From assembly GCA_016281055.1 (NCBI GenBank), contig JAEEHW010000108.1:1-64000 (forward strand): a stretch of 64,000 nucleotides of DNA, read 5' to 3'. The stretch comes from Prevotella sp. Lineage in GTDB: Bacteria > Bacteroidota > Bacteroidia > Bacteroidales > Bacteroidaceae. A model generated the notes under the pieces. It was not told the origin of the DNA. It did no database searches and worked only from the letters and a program-made list of their open reading frames with translations. Numbering within the stretch: position 1 is the first letter of the stretch; every line of letters starts with the position of its first letter. Positions 52,288-62,400 of this stretch are shown piece by piece. Both the position numbers and the translations under genes were made by a program.

Positions 52288-54351
52288 ATGAAAACTAAAA
52301 ATATTAAATATTATCTTGCTGCGGGTATCGTAAGTTGTGGCCTTGCCTCAACTTTGGTTTCCTGCTCCGACATTCTCGACGAGCAGCCACGCAGTCAGTT
52401 CGATACCACATTCTTCACTACGAAGGCTGGTATTGAGGGCGGTCTGACATCTCTCTACGCCCACCTGCGCTATTTCTATGGCAACGGTTACTATCTGAAC
52501 AGCTGTGAGAATGGTACCGACGAGTACACATTCGCAGAAAGTGGTAATGGCGACAACTTCAAATCACTTGACGAAACGCTTGACGCTAATGGTAAGCGCG
52601 ACGTGGCACAGGTAACTCCAAACAACTGTGACGCCGGCAACCTCTGGGGACAGGCATTCACCAATATCAACACTGCCAGCGGTATCATCGAGAACGGTGC
52701 ATCTGCAGGTATCAGCCAGGAGTTGCTGGCAGAGGCCAACTTCTTCCGTGCCTTCGACTATTTCCTGCTTGTGCAGACATTCGGTGGTGTGCCTCTTGAT
52801 TTGGGTTCTGGTGAACTGAAGTTCAACACTTCAACCAACCGTTCTTCTGTACGTAATACAGTTCCTGAGGTTTACAAAGCTATCTTCAGCGACCTCGAGA
52901 TAGCTGTTAGAGACCTGCCAGAGACTGCACGTCTTACTGGTACTGTAACAAAGAACGTAGCTCGTCTGTATCTCTCTAAGGCTTACCTGACATACGCATG
53001 GTGGCTGAAGAACCCTAACAACATCCCTACTTACCCAGAGGATGGCACAGATGCTACCAAGGCAAACGGACAGCGTACTGATCCTAACGGCAAGACACCT
53101 GCACAGTATTTCCAGATGGCATACAATGTTGCTATGGAGGCCATCAACAATCCTAAGCCATACGCTCTGCAGGAGACATTCTATGACGTAAACGTTGCTA
53201 CAAAAGACCGCAACACTGAAGTCATGCTCTATGCCGACCACGACGAGAACGAGCAGTATGGTAACGGCGGCGCCGGCTACGGCTGGGGTGGCGGTGGTTC
53301 TCCAGAGAACTTCGCATACTGGTTTGAGACCTGGAACTACACCGAGATACAGGCTCTTAACTCTAAATCAAATGCCAAGATAAACCCTGTTCAGCGTGAG
53401 GCAGTGCAAGGTCTCGGACGTCCTTGGACACGTATAGCACCTGTTGCTGACGCATTCCTCGAGGGCGGTGTATGGGAAGACGCTGTAAAGGCTATCGACT
53501 CTCGCTATGACGGTACATTCACTCTCAGCTACTTCACAAACTGGGACAAGGCATACGATGCCAATACCAAAGAAGATTCTAAGGATGCATTTGTATATGG
53601 CCCTAACGGTTCACAAATCAAGCCTAACGAGATTTATTTCCGTTTCGTAGATGAAGCATCTGAGGCAAACATCGACTGGACAAAGACTACTGCTGTAATT
53701 AATGGTGAGAACCAGGAAGTAACAAGATTCAACTTCGGTTCTATGTCTCAGACTCCATACTTCGTACGCAGTGTCAAGAACATCAGCCGCAAGTGCTACC
53801 CATGTAACTGGAAGATTGGTATCTACCGTACCGACAACAATGGTGGCTTAGGTTCAAAGGTGAACGGTGGTAGCCCACGTCCTTGGAGCATCGCAAAGTT
53901 CTCTGAGTTCTACCTCATCGCAGCCGAGGCTGCCGTTATGGGTGCAACAGGTTCTATGAGCGCACGCGACCTTGTGAACGTACTCCGTGCACGTGCCGGC
54001 AAGCAGAAATACTCTGTAAACGACCGCATGACTGTTGACATTGACAACAGCGAAGCAATGAAGGCTGCTACTCCTGCAGAAATCACCATCGACTACATCC
54101 TCGACGAGCGTAGCCGTGAGTTCTGGGGTGAAGGTTACCGCTGGTACGACCTCGTCCGCACACAGAAGTGGGCTGAGCGTGCTGGAACCTACAAGATTGC
54201 AGGCAGAGATTTTGCAGACACCGAGTTGCAGCAGTACACTCGCGACATCACTCCTGGTCACTATCTGCGTCCTATCCCACAGGGCGATATCGATGGCATG
54301 GAGATGGATGATGCTGCAAAGAAGGAATATCAGAACCCTGCATACAGATAA
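52288..54351 (+). CDS. SusD-like surface glycan-binding lipoprotein
   Basis: 687 residues. Lipoprotein Cys26 (STLVSCSD) followed by DILDEQPRSQFDTTFF, the usual SusD start. The TPR-like helical core contains FFRAFDYFLLVQTFGGVPL. The C-terminal part has the conserved IDYILDERSREFWGEGYRWY and DLVRTQKW, and closes with a YLRPIPQGDID motif. It forms the lid of the SusC transporter and delivers oligosaccharides to it. It is cotranscribed with the upstream susC and followed by a terminator. It is longer than typical SusD proteins (about 550), with an extra Gly-rich loop (GNGGAGYGWGGGGSP). Confidence 0.95.
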   Translation: MKTKNIKYYLAAGIVSCGLASTLVSCSDILDEQPRSQFDTTFFTTKAGIEGGLTSLYAHLRYFYGNGYYLNSCENGTDEYTFAESGNGDNFKSLDETLDANGKRDVAQVTPNNCDAGNLWGQAFTNINTASGIIENGASAGISQELLAEANFFRAFDYFLLVQTFGGVPLDLGSGELKFNTSTNRSSVRNTVPEVYKAIFSDLEIAVRDLPETARLTGTVTKNVARLYLSKAYLTYAWWLKNPNNIPTYPEDGTDATKANGQRTDPNGKTPAQYFQMAYNVAMEAINNPKPYALQETFYDVNVATKDRNTEVMLYADHDENEQYGNGGAGYGWGGGGSPENFAYWFETWNYTEIQALNSKSNAKINPVQREAVQGLGRPWTRIAPVADAFLEGGVWEDAVKAIDSRYDGTFTLSYFTNWDKAYDANTKEDSKDAFVYGPNGSQIKPNEIYFRFVDEASEANIDWTKTTAVINGENQEVTRFNFGSMSQTPYFVRSVKNISRKCYPCNWKIGIYRTDNNGGLGSKVNGGSPRPWSIAKFSEFYLIAAEAAVMGATGSMSARDLVNVLRARAGKQKYSVNDRMTVDIDNSEAMKAATPAEITIDYILDERSREFWGEGYRWYDLVRTQKWAERAGTYKIAGRDFADTELQQYTRDITPGHYLRPIPQGDIDGMEMDDAAKKEYQNPAYR

Positions 54352-54386
54352 TGATAGTTAGTTAGTAAGTTCGATTATGTATGACG

Positions 54387-54414
54387 CGGGTCGTCCAATT
54401 GGTTTGGGCGGCCC
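54387..54414 (+). terminator. Terminator of the first SusC/SusD operon
   Basis: Stem CGGGTCGTCC / GGGCGGCCCG (two G-T pairs) with an 8-nt loop, followed by TTTTTTC, 36 bases after the susD stop. Confidence 0.85.
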
Positions 54415-54585
54415 GTTTTTTCATTTCTTAACAATCACGCACGTCAATTTTAACGTCTGAAAATCAGGAAACCGGAAATCAACGTCGTACAGCGCAAGCA
54501 TGAGAGTTTAGACTTAACCACCACAGACATAAGCCATTAACACACAATCATACGTCAAAAAGGTATTTTGACGAAGGATGAAGCG

Positions 54586-54697
54586 CTGTAAAAGCTATCA
54601 TATTACCCTGTAAAAGCTATCATATTAGGGTATAATATGGTAGCTATTACACTGCAAAAGCAATGAGATTACACTGCAAAAGCATTGACATTGCACC
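54586..54697. repeat. Third GATAGCTTTTAC-type array
   Basis: Copies of TGTAAAAGCTATCATATTA (54587 and 54609 onward) and degenerate forms (GTAGCTATTACACTGCAAAAG, ACACTGCAAAAGCA) at about 22-base spacing, in the opposite dominant orientation to 32931-33028. Confidence 0.75.
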
Positions 54698-55019
54698 CAA
54701 AAACGATTCCTTTCCACGAAAAAAGGCATAAAAAAGGCGGAAGAACAGTCTTCCGCCTTTCTATTTTACGTTTTCAAACCGAAATTTCCGCCCCATCAAT
54801 TTAACATTTCAAGCAGCCTGACATGTTAACGATTATTTAACCCGGATTCGGTCATTTTTGCTTTTTTACGTTAATGCCGCTAATTTCATTCATTAATACA
54901 ATGAATGTTTATCATAAGATTATTAATGACATTAATGGTATATATTAACGACACTAACAAGAAAAGATTATTCCGTAGAATTCACGCTAAAAACACTCAT
55001 GCCGTGCATACATAAAAAA

Positions 55020-55044
55020 GGCTGACTCAACGAATGAGTCAGCC
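55020..55044 (-). terminator. Terminator of the second SusC/SusD operon
   Basis: Perfect 10-bp stem GGCTGACTCA / TGAGTCAGCC, 5-nt loop, flanked by AAAAAA and TTTTATTTATTT, so it can act in both directions. It lies 65 bases past the stop of the 431-aa gene. Confidence 0.85.
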
Positions 55045-55108
55045 TTTTATTTATTTTCCCGTGCCTTACCGCCATTCAAATATGGCATTAAAGCACTTTC
55101 ATAAGGAT

Positions 55109-56404
55109 TTAATCTACCTTCTTAACTGGTCTTACAGAAACGCCGAAGCTAGTGCTCAGGTTGTTGTAGAGGTCAAGGGAATTATACTGGCCATGCTGGA
55201 AGATCAGCATGTTAGGCATATTCTCTTTGCCATTAATCTCACCCTTTGAGCCCTTAAGCTGTGCAGCCATTGATGGGAAGCTGTAAGTACCGGTAATCTC
55301 ACCAGAAGCATAGTAGCCAGCATTTCCGTTTCCGTACTGCTGCTCGCCGTAACGATAACCTGCAGCTGGCAGGAAGATACTGTTACCATTTACCTTAGAG
55401 GTAACTCTATAACCTGTACCTTCAAACTCCCAATCACAATTCTCAAGCAGCTCTACGAAATCAGCAGTGTTAGGCATCTGCCAGCCGTTACCCCAGTTTA
55501 CTGCTGCTGGATCTTGATCTGTATCGATAATGTTATAAACAGGAACGAAAGTCATGTTATTCTTCTTCTTTTCGTCAAGTCTGTCCTTCACATCATTACC
55601 GATGTCACCACCAGCGTAGTCCTTACGAATCACAGCACCAAACTGATCTTTGATCTCAGTGTACTTATCTTTTAACAAAGAAGACTCAAAGAACGAATTT
55701 TCTTCAGTACCAATCTGATCAATTACGAGAGTGGTTGCCTTAGTGTAGTCAAACGTCTTGTAATAGTCCAAGGTATCCTGGGCTTTTGCGTCATGATCAA
55801 GCTTCAATGCTTCCTTTATATTAGGCAGTCTTTCAACAAACTTAGAACCATCCCACTCTATGATGCACTCAAACTCATCATTGGTAAGTGTTGCCTCAAG
55901 GGAACCTGCATAAGAATCTTTAAAGGAATTCAACTTAGCCTCTACGAAAGCGAGGATTTCGTCCCTTTTCTGATCATCACTTACACCCAACAGATCTATA
56001 AGCATAGGCTCTGTAGTCTTGGAAATATTTGTTGTGTCACAAACCTTTCCAGTTTTCTCGTCGCCTTTGTACAGTTCAAACAAATCTGCAAGAGGTGTTT
56101 GTTCTGTCACATCTGTATAGGACGTAGAATTGTCTGCCAGGAGCTTGGTTCCTGTCACATCTCCCCAAACGAAGAGAATGCCATTGTCTGTTTCTGACGC
56201 CGCTCCGACATTCGTACTAGCCCACAGGGTGCCACTCGGAAGTCCCAAATCTACAGCCTGACCTGCATTATGGATATTAGCAGTGTTTGCCGTATATGGG
56301 GTATCGACCGTATTCTCGCTAATCTCCTCACTGCAAGCCACAAACAAGCTTGAAGTGACAAGCGCAGAGAGTGCGAGCTTACTATAATTCATTATTTTTT
56401 TCAT
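55109..56404 (-). CDS. FISUMP-domain lipoprotein with long internal insertion
   Basis: 431 residues. Lipoprotein Cys24 (LFVACSEE). The fold is the Fibrobacter succinogenes major paralogous (FISUMP) domain: AVDLGLPSGTLWASTNVGA and FVWGDVTGT at about 50-85, then, after an insertion of roughly 220 residues, WGNGWQMPNTADFVELLEN, VNGNSIFLPAAGYR and FGVSVRPVKK at the end. The insertion (about 95-310) is helical and charged and has no similarity I recognise. It is the last gene of the second susC/susD operon and is probably surface-exposed, perhaps a ligand-binding lipoprotein. Confidence 0.75.
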   Translation of the reverse strand: MKKIMNYSKLALSALVTSSLFVACSEEISENTVDTPYTANTANIHNAGQAVDLGLPSGTLWASTNVGAASETDNGILFVWGDVTGTKLLADNSTSYTDVTEQTPLADLFELYKGDEKTGKVCDTTNISKTTEPMLIDLLGVSDDQKRDEILAFVEAKLNSFKDSYAGSLEATLTNDEFECIIEWDGSKFVERLPNIKEALKLDHDAKAQDTLDYYKTFDYTKATTLVIDQIGTEENSFFESSLLKDKYTEIKDQFGAVIRKDYAGGDIGNDVKDRLDEKKKNNMTFVPVYNIIDTDQDPAAVNWGNGWQMPNTADFVELLENCDWEFEGTGYRVTSKVNGNSIFLPAAGYRYGEQQYGNGNAGYYASGEITGTYSFPSMAAQLKGSKGEINGKENMPNMLIFQHGQYNSLDLYNNLSTSFGVSVRPVKKVD

Positions 56405-56442
56405 TATAAGCGATATTTAAATATTACACATAAAAGAATTTA

Positions 56443-57570
56443 TTACTCTTCATAGTAAACCGACCTGATAGTAACAGAACCTGCTCTCATCAAGAGGTCA
56501 AGGTCTTTTCCGTCACCACCCTGGGCACAATCACTAGCCACAACATCGGTAATCGGGAACTCCCACAAGCCTGCTGAAATTGGGCCTTCATAATAGGTAT
56601 TACTCCACCAACCATTCATGACGCGTACGGTAAGACCTGTTGGGCCACCCCAGATGTCAGGACCTGGCTGAGCATCGATAATATCGAAGATGAGGGTTTT
56701 CTTGCCGAAGTAAACCTCGTCAGAGAGGTACTTGAAGTGCTGTCCTTCACCGTCACTGAAACGACCACCTGCGGCGTTACCTGATCCCAAGACGAATGGT
56801 TCCTGAGGATCTTCAGCTTTTTCTTCGTCAGGCCTGTTAGGATCACCATAGACATAGTTCTTAACAAGTGGATTAGAAACCTTTTCACACTCTACAGGGT
56901 AATCTACAGTAACCACGGTACCGTCAGGACAAAGAGCAGTGAGAGTAACTACATAGTCAGTAGAAACGAAATCACCATCTTCATTCCAATTAACCTTCAT
57001 CTTCTTCGTTGCATAGTTACCGATGAATTCCTTTCCACCGATATCCCACTTTGCATTGACAGGAGCAGAGGTATGGCAGGTAATAACATTACCGAACTCT
57101 CCTTCTTTTCCAGGAGCCACCTTAGGACCGTAACGCTTATAAATGGCTTTTACTGTGACAGAGTTGTCTTCAGTGTCTTCTGTACGCTTTAATACGATCT
57201 GGTTCAGCTTGCCGTTGACAGCCTTGTCATCAAAACCACACCAGTACTCTGATGTACCTCCAGGAATCTTCTCAAAGCTTCCGTCAGGCAGGTAAGAAAC
57301 CTCCCAATTTTTGTCAACCTTTTCTGCAAAGTAAATGACAACACCGTTGCAGTCAGTAACGTCAACGTTCTCCAACAAAACAACAGACTCTCCTTTTGCA
57401 GCCGTAAAGGTTTGCTGTCCCCCTATCTGCTCCACCTTGTCAACAGTGACAGTGGTCATTGCCTTGAGCTCGTCAGCAGTGATGTGACCACCATTGTCGA
57501 AATCCTCGTGAACAGGATCACAGGCAGCCAAAGCACACACTGAGGCAAATAATAAAAATATCTTTTTCAT
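56443..57570 (-). CDS. Surface lipoprotein of the second SusC/SusD locus
   Basis: 375 residues. Lipoprotein Cys17 (CALAACDP) followed by acidic residues, as in surface-exposed lipoproteins. Beta-sandwich domains are suggested by VVTVDYPVECEKVSNP and similar strands. The C-terminal 130 residues (FSDGEGQHFKYLSDEVYFGK, then LTVRVMNGWWSNTYYEG) look like a carbohydrate-binding jelly roll with exposed Trp/Tyr. By position after susD it is a SusE/SGBP-like glycan binder. I do not recognise a named family. Confidence 0.65.
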   Translation of the reverse strand: MKKIFLLFASVCALAACDPVHEDFDNGGHITADELKAMTTVTVDKVEQIGGQQTFTAAKGESVVLLENVDVTDCNGVVIYFAEKVDKNWEVSYLPDGSFEKIPGGTSEYWCGFDDKAVNGKLNQIVLKRTEDTEDNSVTVKAIYKRYGPKVAPGKEGEFGNVITCHTSAPVNAKWDIGGKEFIGNYATKKMKVNWNEDGDFVSTDYVVTLTALCPDGTVVTVDYPVECEKVSNPLVKNYVYGDPNRPDEEKAEDPQEPFVLGSGNAAGGRFSDGEGQHFKYLSDEVYFGKKTLIFDIIDAQPGPDIWGGPTGLTVRVMNGWWSNTYYEGPISAGLWEFPITDVVASDCAQGGDGKDLDLLMRAGSVTIRSVYYEE

Positions 57571-57587
57571 ATTGATCTCTTACTAAA

Positions 57588-59483
57588 TTAATAAATAACT
57601 TTGTATGTGTACTCATTAGCTGGAGTCTCGTCACCCCATCCTTTGTTCTGCTTAAGGGCACCATTCATGAGATTAATCTGAGTCTGAGGCTTAGGCAAGA
57701 AACCGTTGGTGTCAGCGTAACGCTTAGACCATGAACTGGTCATGTGAGCCATATTCATAGAATTCTTCTTACCCTTGACGGTAATAGCCCTACCAGACTG
57801 AGCCTGAAGAGCCTTGGCAGCGTATGAACCCTCACCAGAATCAATACCTGACCAACGACGCATATCGTTGAAGCGCAGGCCTTCCAATGCAAACTCCCAG
57901 CGGCGCTCGTCCTGGACAGCCTTCCAAGAATAACCTGTCTGAGGCACACCTGCACGCTTCTGAACCTGGTTCATATACTGAGCGTCACCTGTGAGTTCGG
58001 TGAGCATCAGCAGCACGTCAGCATAACGCATCAGGTAGTAGTCCTCGAAGTGGTCACCCTGCTGCTTGTTGTCAAGTGAACTTGCAGAATAACCTGGGCA
58101 CTTAGACCACCATGAATCGTTGTCGGCAGCGCAAGCATCAAGGTTTACATCAGCGTACTTCTTAACTGCATAGCCTGACTCCTCACAGTCATCCTTCTCA
58201 TATGTATAAGAAGCGAGCTCGTTATCGAGATCGATCAGAGATGCCTTCTTGCGGAGGTCAGTATAGCCGCCAGCAGTCTCTGCTGCTGTCCAGTCTGCCC
58301 AGATATTAACAGAAGGAGTACCCTGACCCCAGCCCTGGTTGAACGGATAAGTCTTGTCGCGCTTACCATTGTCTTGGGTTGCACCATTACGGAGACCCCA
58401 GAAGCAAGAGAGGTAGTTTGAATACATACGTGGGTTGTTGTATGTACCACTGATGTTCCAGCTTGAAGCATTCATAAACTGAATCTGGAAGATTTCCTCC
58501 GTGTTGCCGTTACCCATACCAGGCATGTCGAAGCAGTTCTCACGCTTCATGTCGGCGATGAACTCGTATGCATGACCCTTACCGTCGTGAGCCTCATCCC
58601 AGAGGAGACTGTTAGAGTACTGCCAGAGTGAACGGAAGTCCTCGCAAAGTTTGTAACCGCCATTGGTAACGATGTCCTGCAGGGCAGCAACGATCTGAGC
58701 CTTTGAAAGAGTACCACCAGGGCAGCCTTCCTGCTCTACGAGCTCAATAGTTGCATCTGCATTTGCAAGTTCACCAGCTTTCTTATAGAAGCCAGCCCAG
58801 AACATCCAAGCACGTGCCATGAATGCCTCTGCAGCAAACTTGTCTGCATGACCTGAGCCGTTGGCTCTTTCTGCCTTCATGAGATTCTTGGCAGAAACAA
58901 AGTCTGAGAGAATCTGTGGGTAAATCTTATCCGCAGCACTTACCTCCTGCTTCATGTCGTCTGTAATAGTGGTAGAAGTAATCAGAGGTACATCGCCGTA
59001 CAACTGGCTCAGCCACATGTAATAGAGACCACGCATGAAATAGCCCTCACCGAGCAGCTGATTGCGCTGGGCAGTGTTGCCTGTCCAATCAACGTTATCG
59101 ATGGTCGCAATCATGTTATTAGCACGAGAAATACCACCATAGAGAAGGGTGAAATCTGCTTCATACTGGTTAGCACTTGCCGTTGTAAAATGATGGAGTG
59201 ACTTAATCACATTATCCTGCAAACCACCGCTACCGTAGCAGTCGTCTGACATGATAGACCACCAATAGAAAGGATTATTCAATACACCACTTTGATCACC
59301 ACCACCGAGCGTATTCATAATACTGTAGGTAGCAGTATTCAAAGCCTCAACGTCCGCAGGCTTGCCAGGGAATGTAGCCGCCGTCATCTCTGTCACACGA
59401 GGATCAGTGTCCAGCATATCATTACAAGAAGTAAAGAGGGCTGCTGACGAAGCGACTAATGCTGATAATATATATTTATTCAT
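57588..59483 (-). CDS. SusD-like surface glycan-binding lipoprotein
   Basis: 631 residues. Lipoprotein Cys20 (LFTSCNDMLDTDPR). Conserved SusD segments include GEGYFMRGLYYMWLSQLYGD and VPLI, then YLMRYADVLLMLTEL and RRWEFALEGLRFNDMRRW near the C-terminus. It lies 15 bases after the second susC gene and 17 bases before the next lipoprotein gene, so one operon is likely. The substrate is not evident; many aromatic residues in the 270-460 region would suit polysaccharide binding. Confidence 0.95.
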   Translation of the reverse strand: MNKYILSALVASSAALFTSCNDMLDTDPRVTEMTAATFPGKPADVEALNTATYSIMNTLGGGDQSGVLNNPFYWWSIMSDDCYGSGGLQDNVIKSLHHFTTASANQYEADFTLLYGGISRANNMIATIDNVDWTGNTAQRNQLLGEGYFMRGLYYMWLSQLYGDVPLITSTTITDDMKQEVSAADKIYPQILSDFVSAKNLMKAERANGSGHADKFAAEAFMARAWMFWAGFYKKAGELANADATIELVEQEGCPGGTLSKAQIVAALQDIVTNGGYKLCEDFRSLWQYSNSLLWDEAHDGKGHAYEFIADMKRENCFDMPGMGNGNTEEIFQIQFMNASSWNISGTYNNPRMYSNYLSCFWGLRNGATQDNGKRDKTYPFNQGWGQGTPSVNIWADWTAAETAGGYTDLRKKASLIDLDNELASYTYEKDDCEESGYAVKKYADVNLDACAADNDSWWSKCPGYSASSLDNKQQGDHFEDYYLMRYADVLLMLTELTGDAQYMNQVQKRAGVPQTGYSWKAVQDERRWEFALEGLRFNDMRRWSGIDSGEGSYAAKALQAQSGRAITVKGKKNSMNMAHMTSSWSKRYADTNGFLPKPQTQINLMNGALKQNKGWGDETPANEYTYKVIY

Positions 59484-59498
59484 AACTTATTTGTCGAA

Positions 59499-62400
59499 TT
59501 AAAATTTAATACTTGCACCAATCAAATATGTACGAGATGATGGGTAAAGACCCAGGTCAACACCAGAAGCCCAACCATTACCACCTGCAGAGTTACCTAC
59601 CTCAGGATCGAGGCCTGTGTAACCAGTGAAGGTGTAGAGGTTCTGAGCCTGAACATAGAGACGGAGCTGCTGGAATGGACATGCCTTCCAGATATACTTG
59701 AAGTCGTAACCGAGTGTGACAGTCTTGATCTTGAAGTAGTCAGCATCCTCCATATAACGGGTAGATACCCAGTTTACGTTCTCACTACCAGTACTTGTGA
59801 TATGTGGCTGAGTGTTAGAGATACCCTCACCAGTCCAACGCTGCAAGATAGAGGTATCATAGTTCTGGTAAGGAGCATCACTGTATGAACGATAAGAACG
59901 CATAATCTGCATACCGAATGCACCGGCACCGTTCAAAGCGAAGTCAAAGCCCTTATAGCTCAGGCCGAGGTTGATACCAAGCATAACGTCTGGGTTCGGG
60001 TTACCAATCTCATGACGGTCTGAAGAAGCGCCTTCAGCGTATGTGATAACGCCATCACCGTTATAGTCTTCCCAAATCATGTCACCAGGCTGTGCATTGT
60101 CAAGAACTGCCTGACCTGCTGCACGAGCTGCCTCAATCTGATCCTGGTTCTGCCAGATACCGCTGTATGACATACCGTAGAAATAACCGATAGGCTTGCC
60201 TTCCTCAGCGCGATAGATGTACTCAGTACCCTGTGAGAGAACGCCTGAAGGACCATTGATATAGTGGTTGTCGTTAGCGATACGAGTTACCTTGTTCTTA
60301 TTGGTTGTGAAGTTCACGCCAACGTTATAACGGAGGTCGCGGCCAATCTTGTCGTTCCAAGTGAGGGCAAGCTCAATACCTGTATTCTGAACGTCACCAC
60401 CATTGATGGCTGCAGGATTGGTACCGTTGATGGCAATCTGCTGACCAGTGATAAGCCAGTCCTTAGTAGTCTTCTTATACCAGTCGAAGTTTACGCCCAA
60501 ACGGCTGTTGAGGAAGCGAGCGTCGAAACCGAAGTCTAACTGCTCAGAGGTCTCCCAAGTAAGGTCTGGGTTAGGCACGATGTTAGCATAAGCACCAACG
60601 TTAGGAGTACCTGCAACAGATGTATTCATGTCAGAACCGAACTTGTAACCACTGTCACCAGCCTCGCCTGACAGAGCGATAGTAGCCAGATACTGATACT
60701 TAGAGATATTCTTGTTACCGTTCTGACCCCAAGATGCACGGATCTTCAAGAAGTCCATCCAGTTCTTAGTGCTCTCCATGAATGCCTCATTGCTGACTAC
60801 CCAACCTGCAGAGAATGATGGGAAGAAGCCCCAGCGCTTACCGTCGGTGAAGATACTTGAACCGTCATAACGCATGGTTACTGTAGCCATATAGGTCTCA
60901 TTCCAGTCCCAAGTCAAACGACCGAACCAAGAAGCGAGATACTCCTCGTCATTTGGCTTACCAGTCAGAGTAACATCAGTTGCATTCAGCACCTTGAAGT
61001 TTGAAAGCCATGCAGAATCCCAACCCTTCAGAGTTGCGAGCTGCTCGCCATAAGAAACCTTATTAGATCCAGCGAGGTTGAAACTCCAAGCTGAGCTCTC
61101 GAATGACTGACCAACCATTGCGGTGATCTTGTGTCCACTCAATTCTGGAAGCTCGTAAGTAAGAGTGTTCTCAAAAGAGTAATTGGTATTCATACCTGAG
61201 CTCTGGTTATTGGTATATACAACTGATGTAGAGTTGCCATAACCAGAAGAACGAGGCTCACCAAAGCCACGATATGCATTTGAGTTCCAGTTGTAGTTCA
61301 ACTGTGAACGGAGTTTCAGACCCTTGATAGGCTGGATGATTGAGTAAACAGTGGCACTGGTATTGACGTTGCGGCTCTCAGCGAGAGAGTTGAAGCCACC
61401 AGTTGAGAGGTTCTCCCATGGGTTGCTGAACAAAGAAGAGTTCCAACCCTGACCATACACTGCATTACCGTCAAAGCCCTGATAATAATATGTATCACCA
61501 TTGTAAGCGTCACGTGGCATAAGTGGAGTAGTCTGGAGCAGACTGTGGATGTAGCTCCAGTACATGCCATCCTCTGCCAGGTCGTGGCTTCTTGTATAGC
61601 CTACAGAGAAGTTCTCACCGATGGTGATGGCATCAAAGTCCTTAGCCTTCAGAAGCACGTGGTCGCTGTTGAGGCGGATAGTATGACGCTTGTAGAAAGA
61701 AGCCTGGTCGGCACCCATGATACCCTCATTGCCGGTATATGTGTATGACATGGCAAACTTAGAACGGTCGGTACCGCCAGTCAGAGTGAACGAATGATTA
61801 TGCTGCACGGCGTTCTTGTTCTCGAACTTTCCCCACCAGTCAGTGCCTGACCAACCGCTGTTCACCTTAGTGATAATGTCCTGTGGAACATAACCTGCCC
61901 AATCCATCTTCTGACCAGAAGTGTTGAAGGTGTACTCATCCATGATTGTCATGAACTGTGATGCATTGAGCAGCTGAGGACGCTTGTAAGCGTTAGACCA
62001 GCCGATAGAACCATTATAAGACAGCTCAATCTTACCAGCCTTACCCTGTCTGGTGGTCACGAGGATTACACCGTTTGCGGCACGAGCACCATAGATGGCA
62101 GCAGATGCGGCATCTTTCAGCACGTCGATGCTCTCGATGTCGTTGGGGTTGATACCATCAATGTTATCGCACGCCACACCATCGACAACATAAAGAGGTT
62201 TAGAGTCACCTGTGGTACCGATACCACGGATGTAAACCTTGTAGCCCTTACCCGGCTGAGCAGATGACTGTGTGATCTGCACACCAGGAGAACTTGACTG
62301 CATGGCCTCAAGGGCGTTAGTGGTGTTCAGCTTTGCAAGAGACTCACCAGATACCTGTACTGTGGCACCAGTAACGAGTTTCTTCTTTTGAACGCCGTAA

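Larger units (their letters stand above)
54415..55108. other. Intergenic region between convergent SusC/D loci
   Basis: About 700 bases with no gene. It holds the third GATAGCTTTTAC-type array (54586-54697), a perfect 11-bp hairpin AAGGCGGAAGA / TCTTCCGCCTT (54734-54759) followed by T-rich DNA, AT-rich stretches with ATTAATGACATTAATG-type repeats, and the terminator at 55020-55044. Confidence 0.65.
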
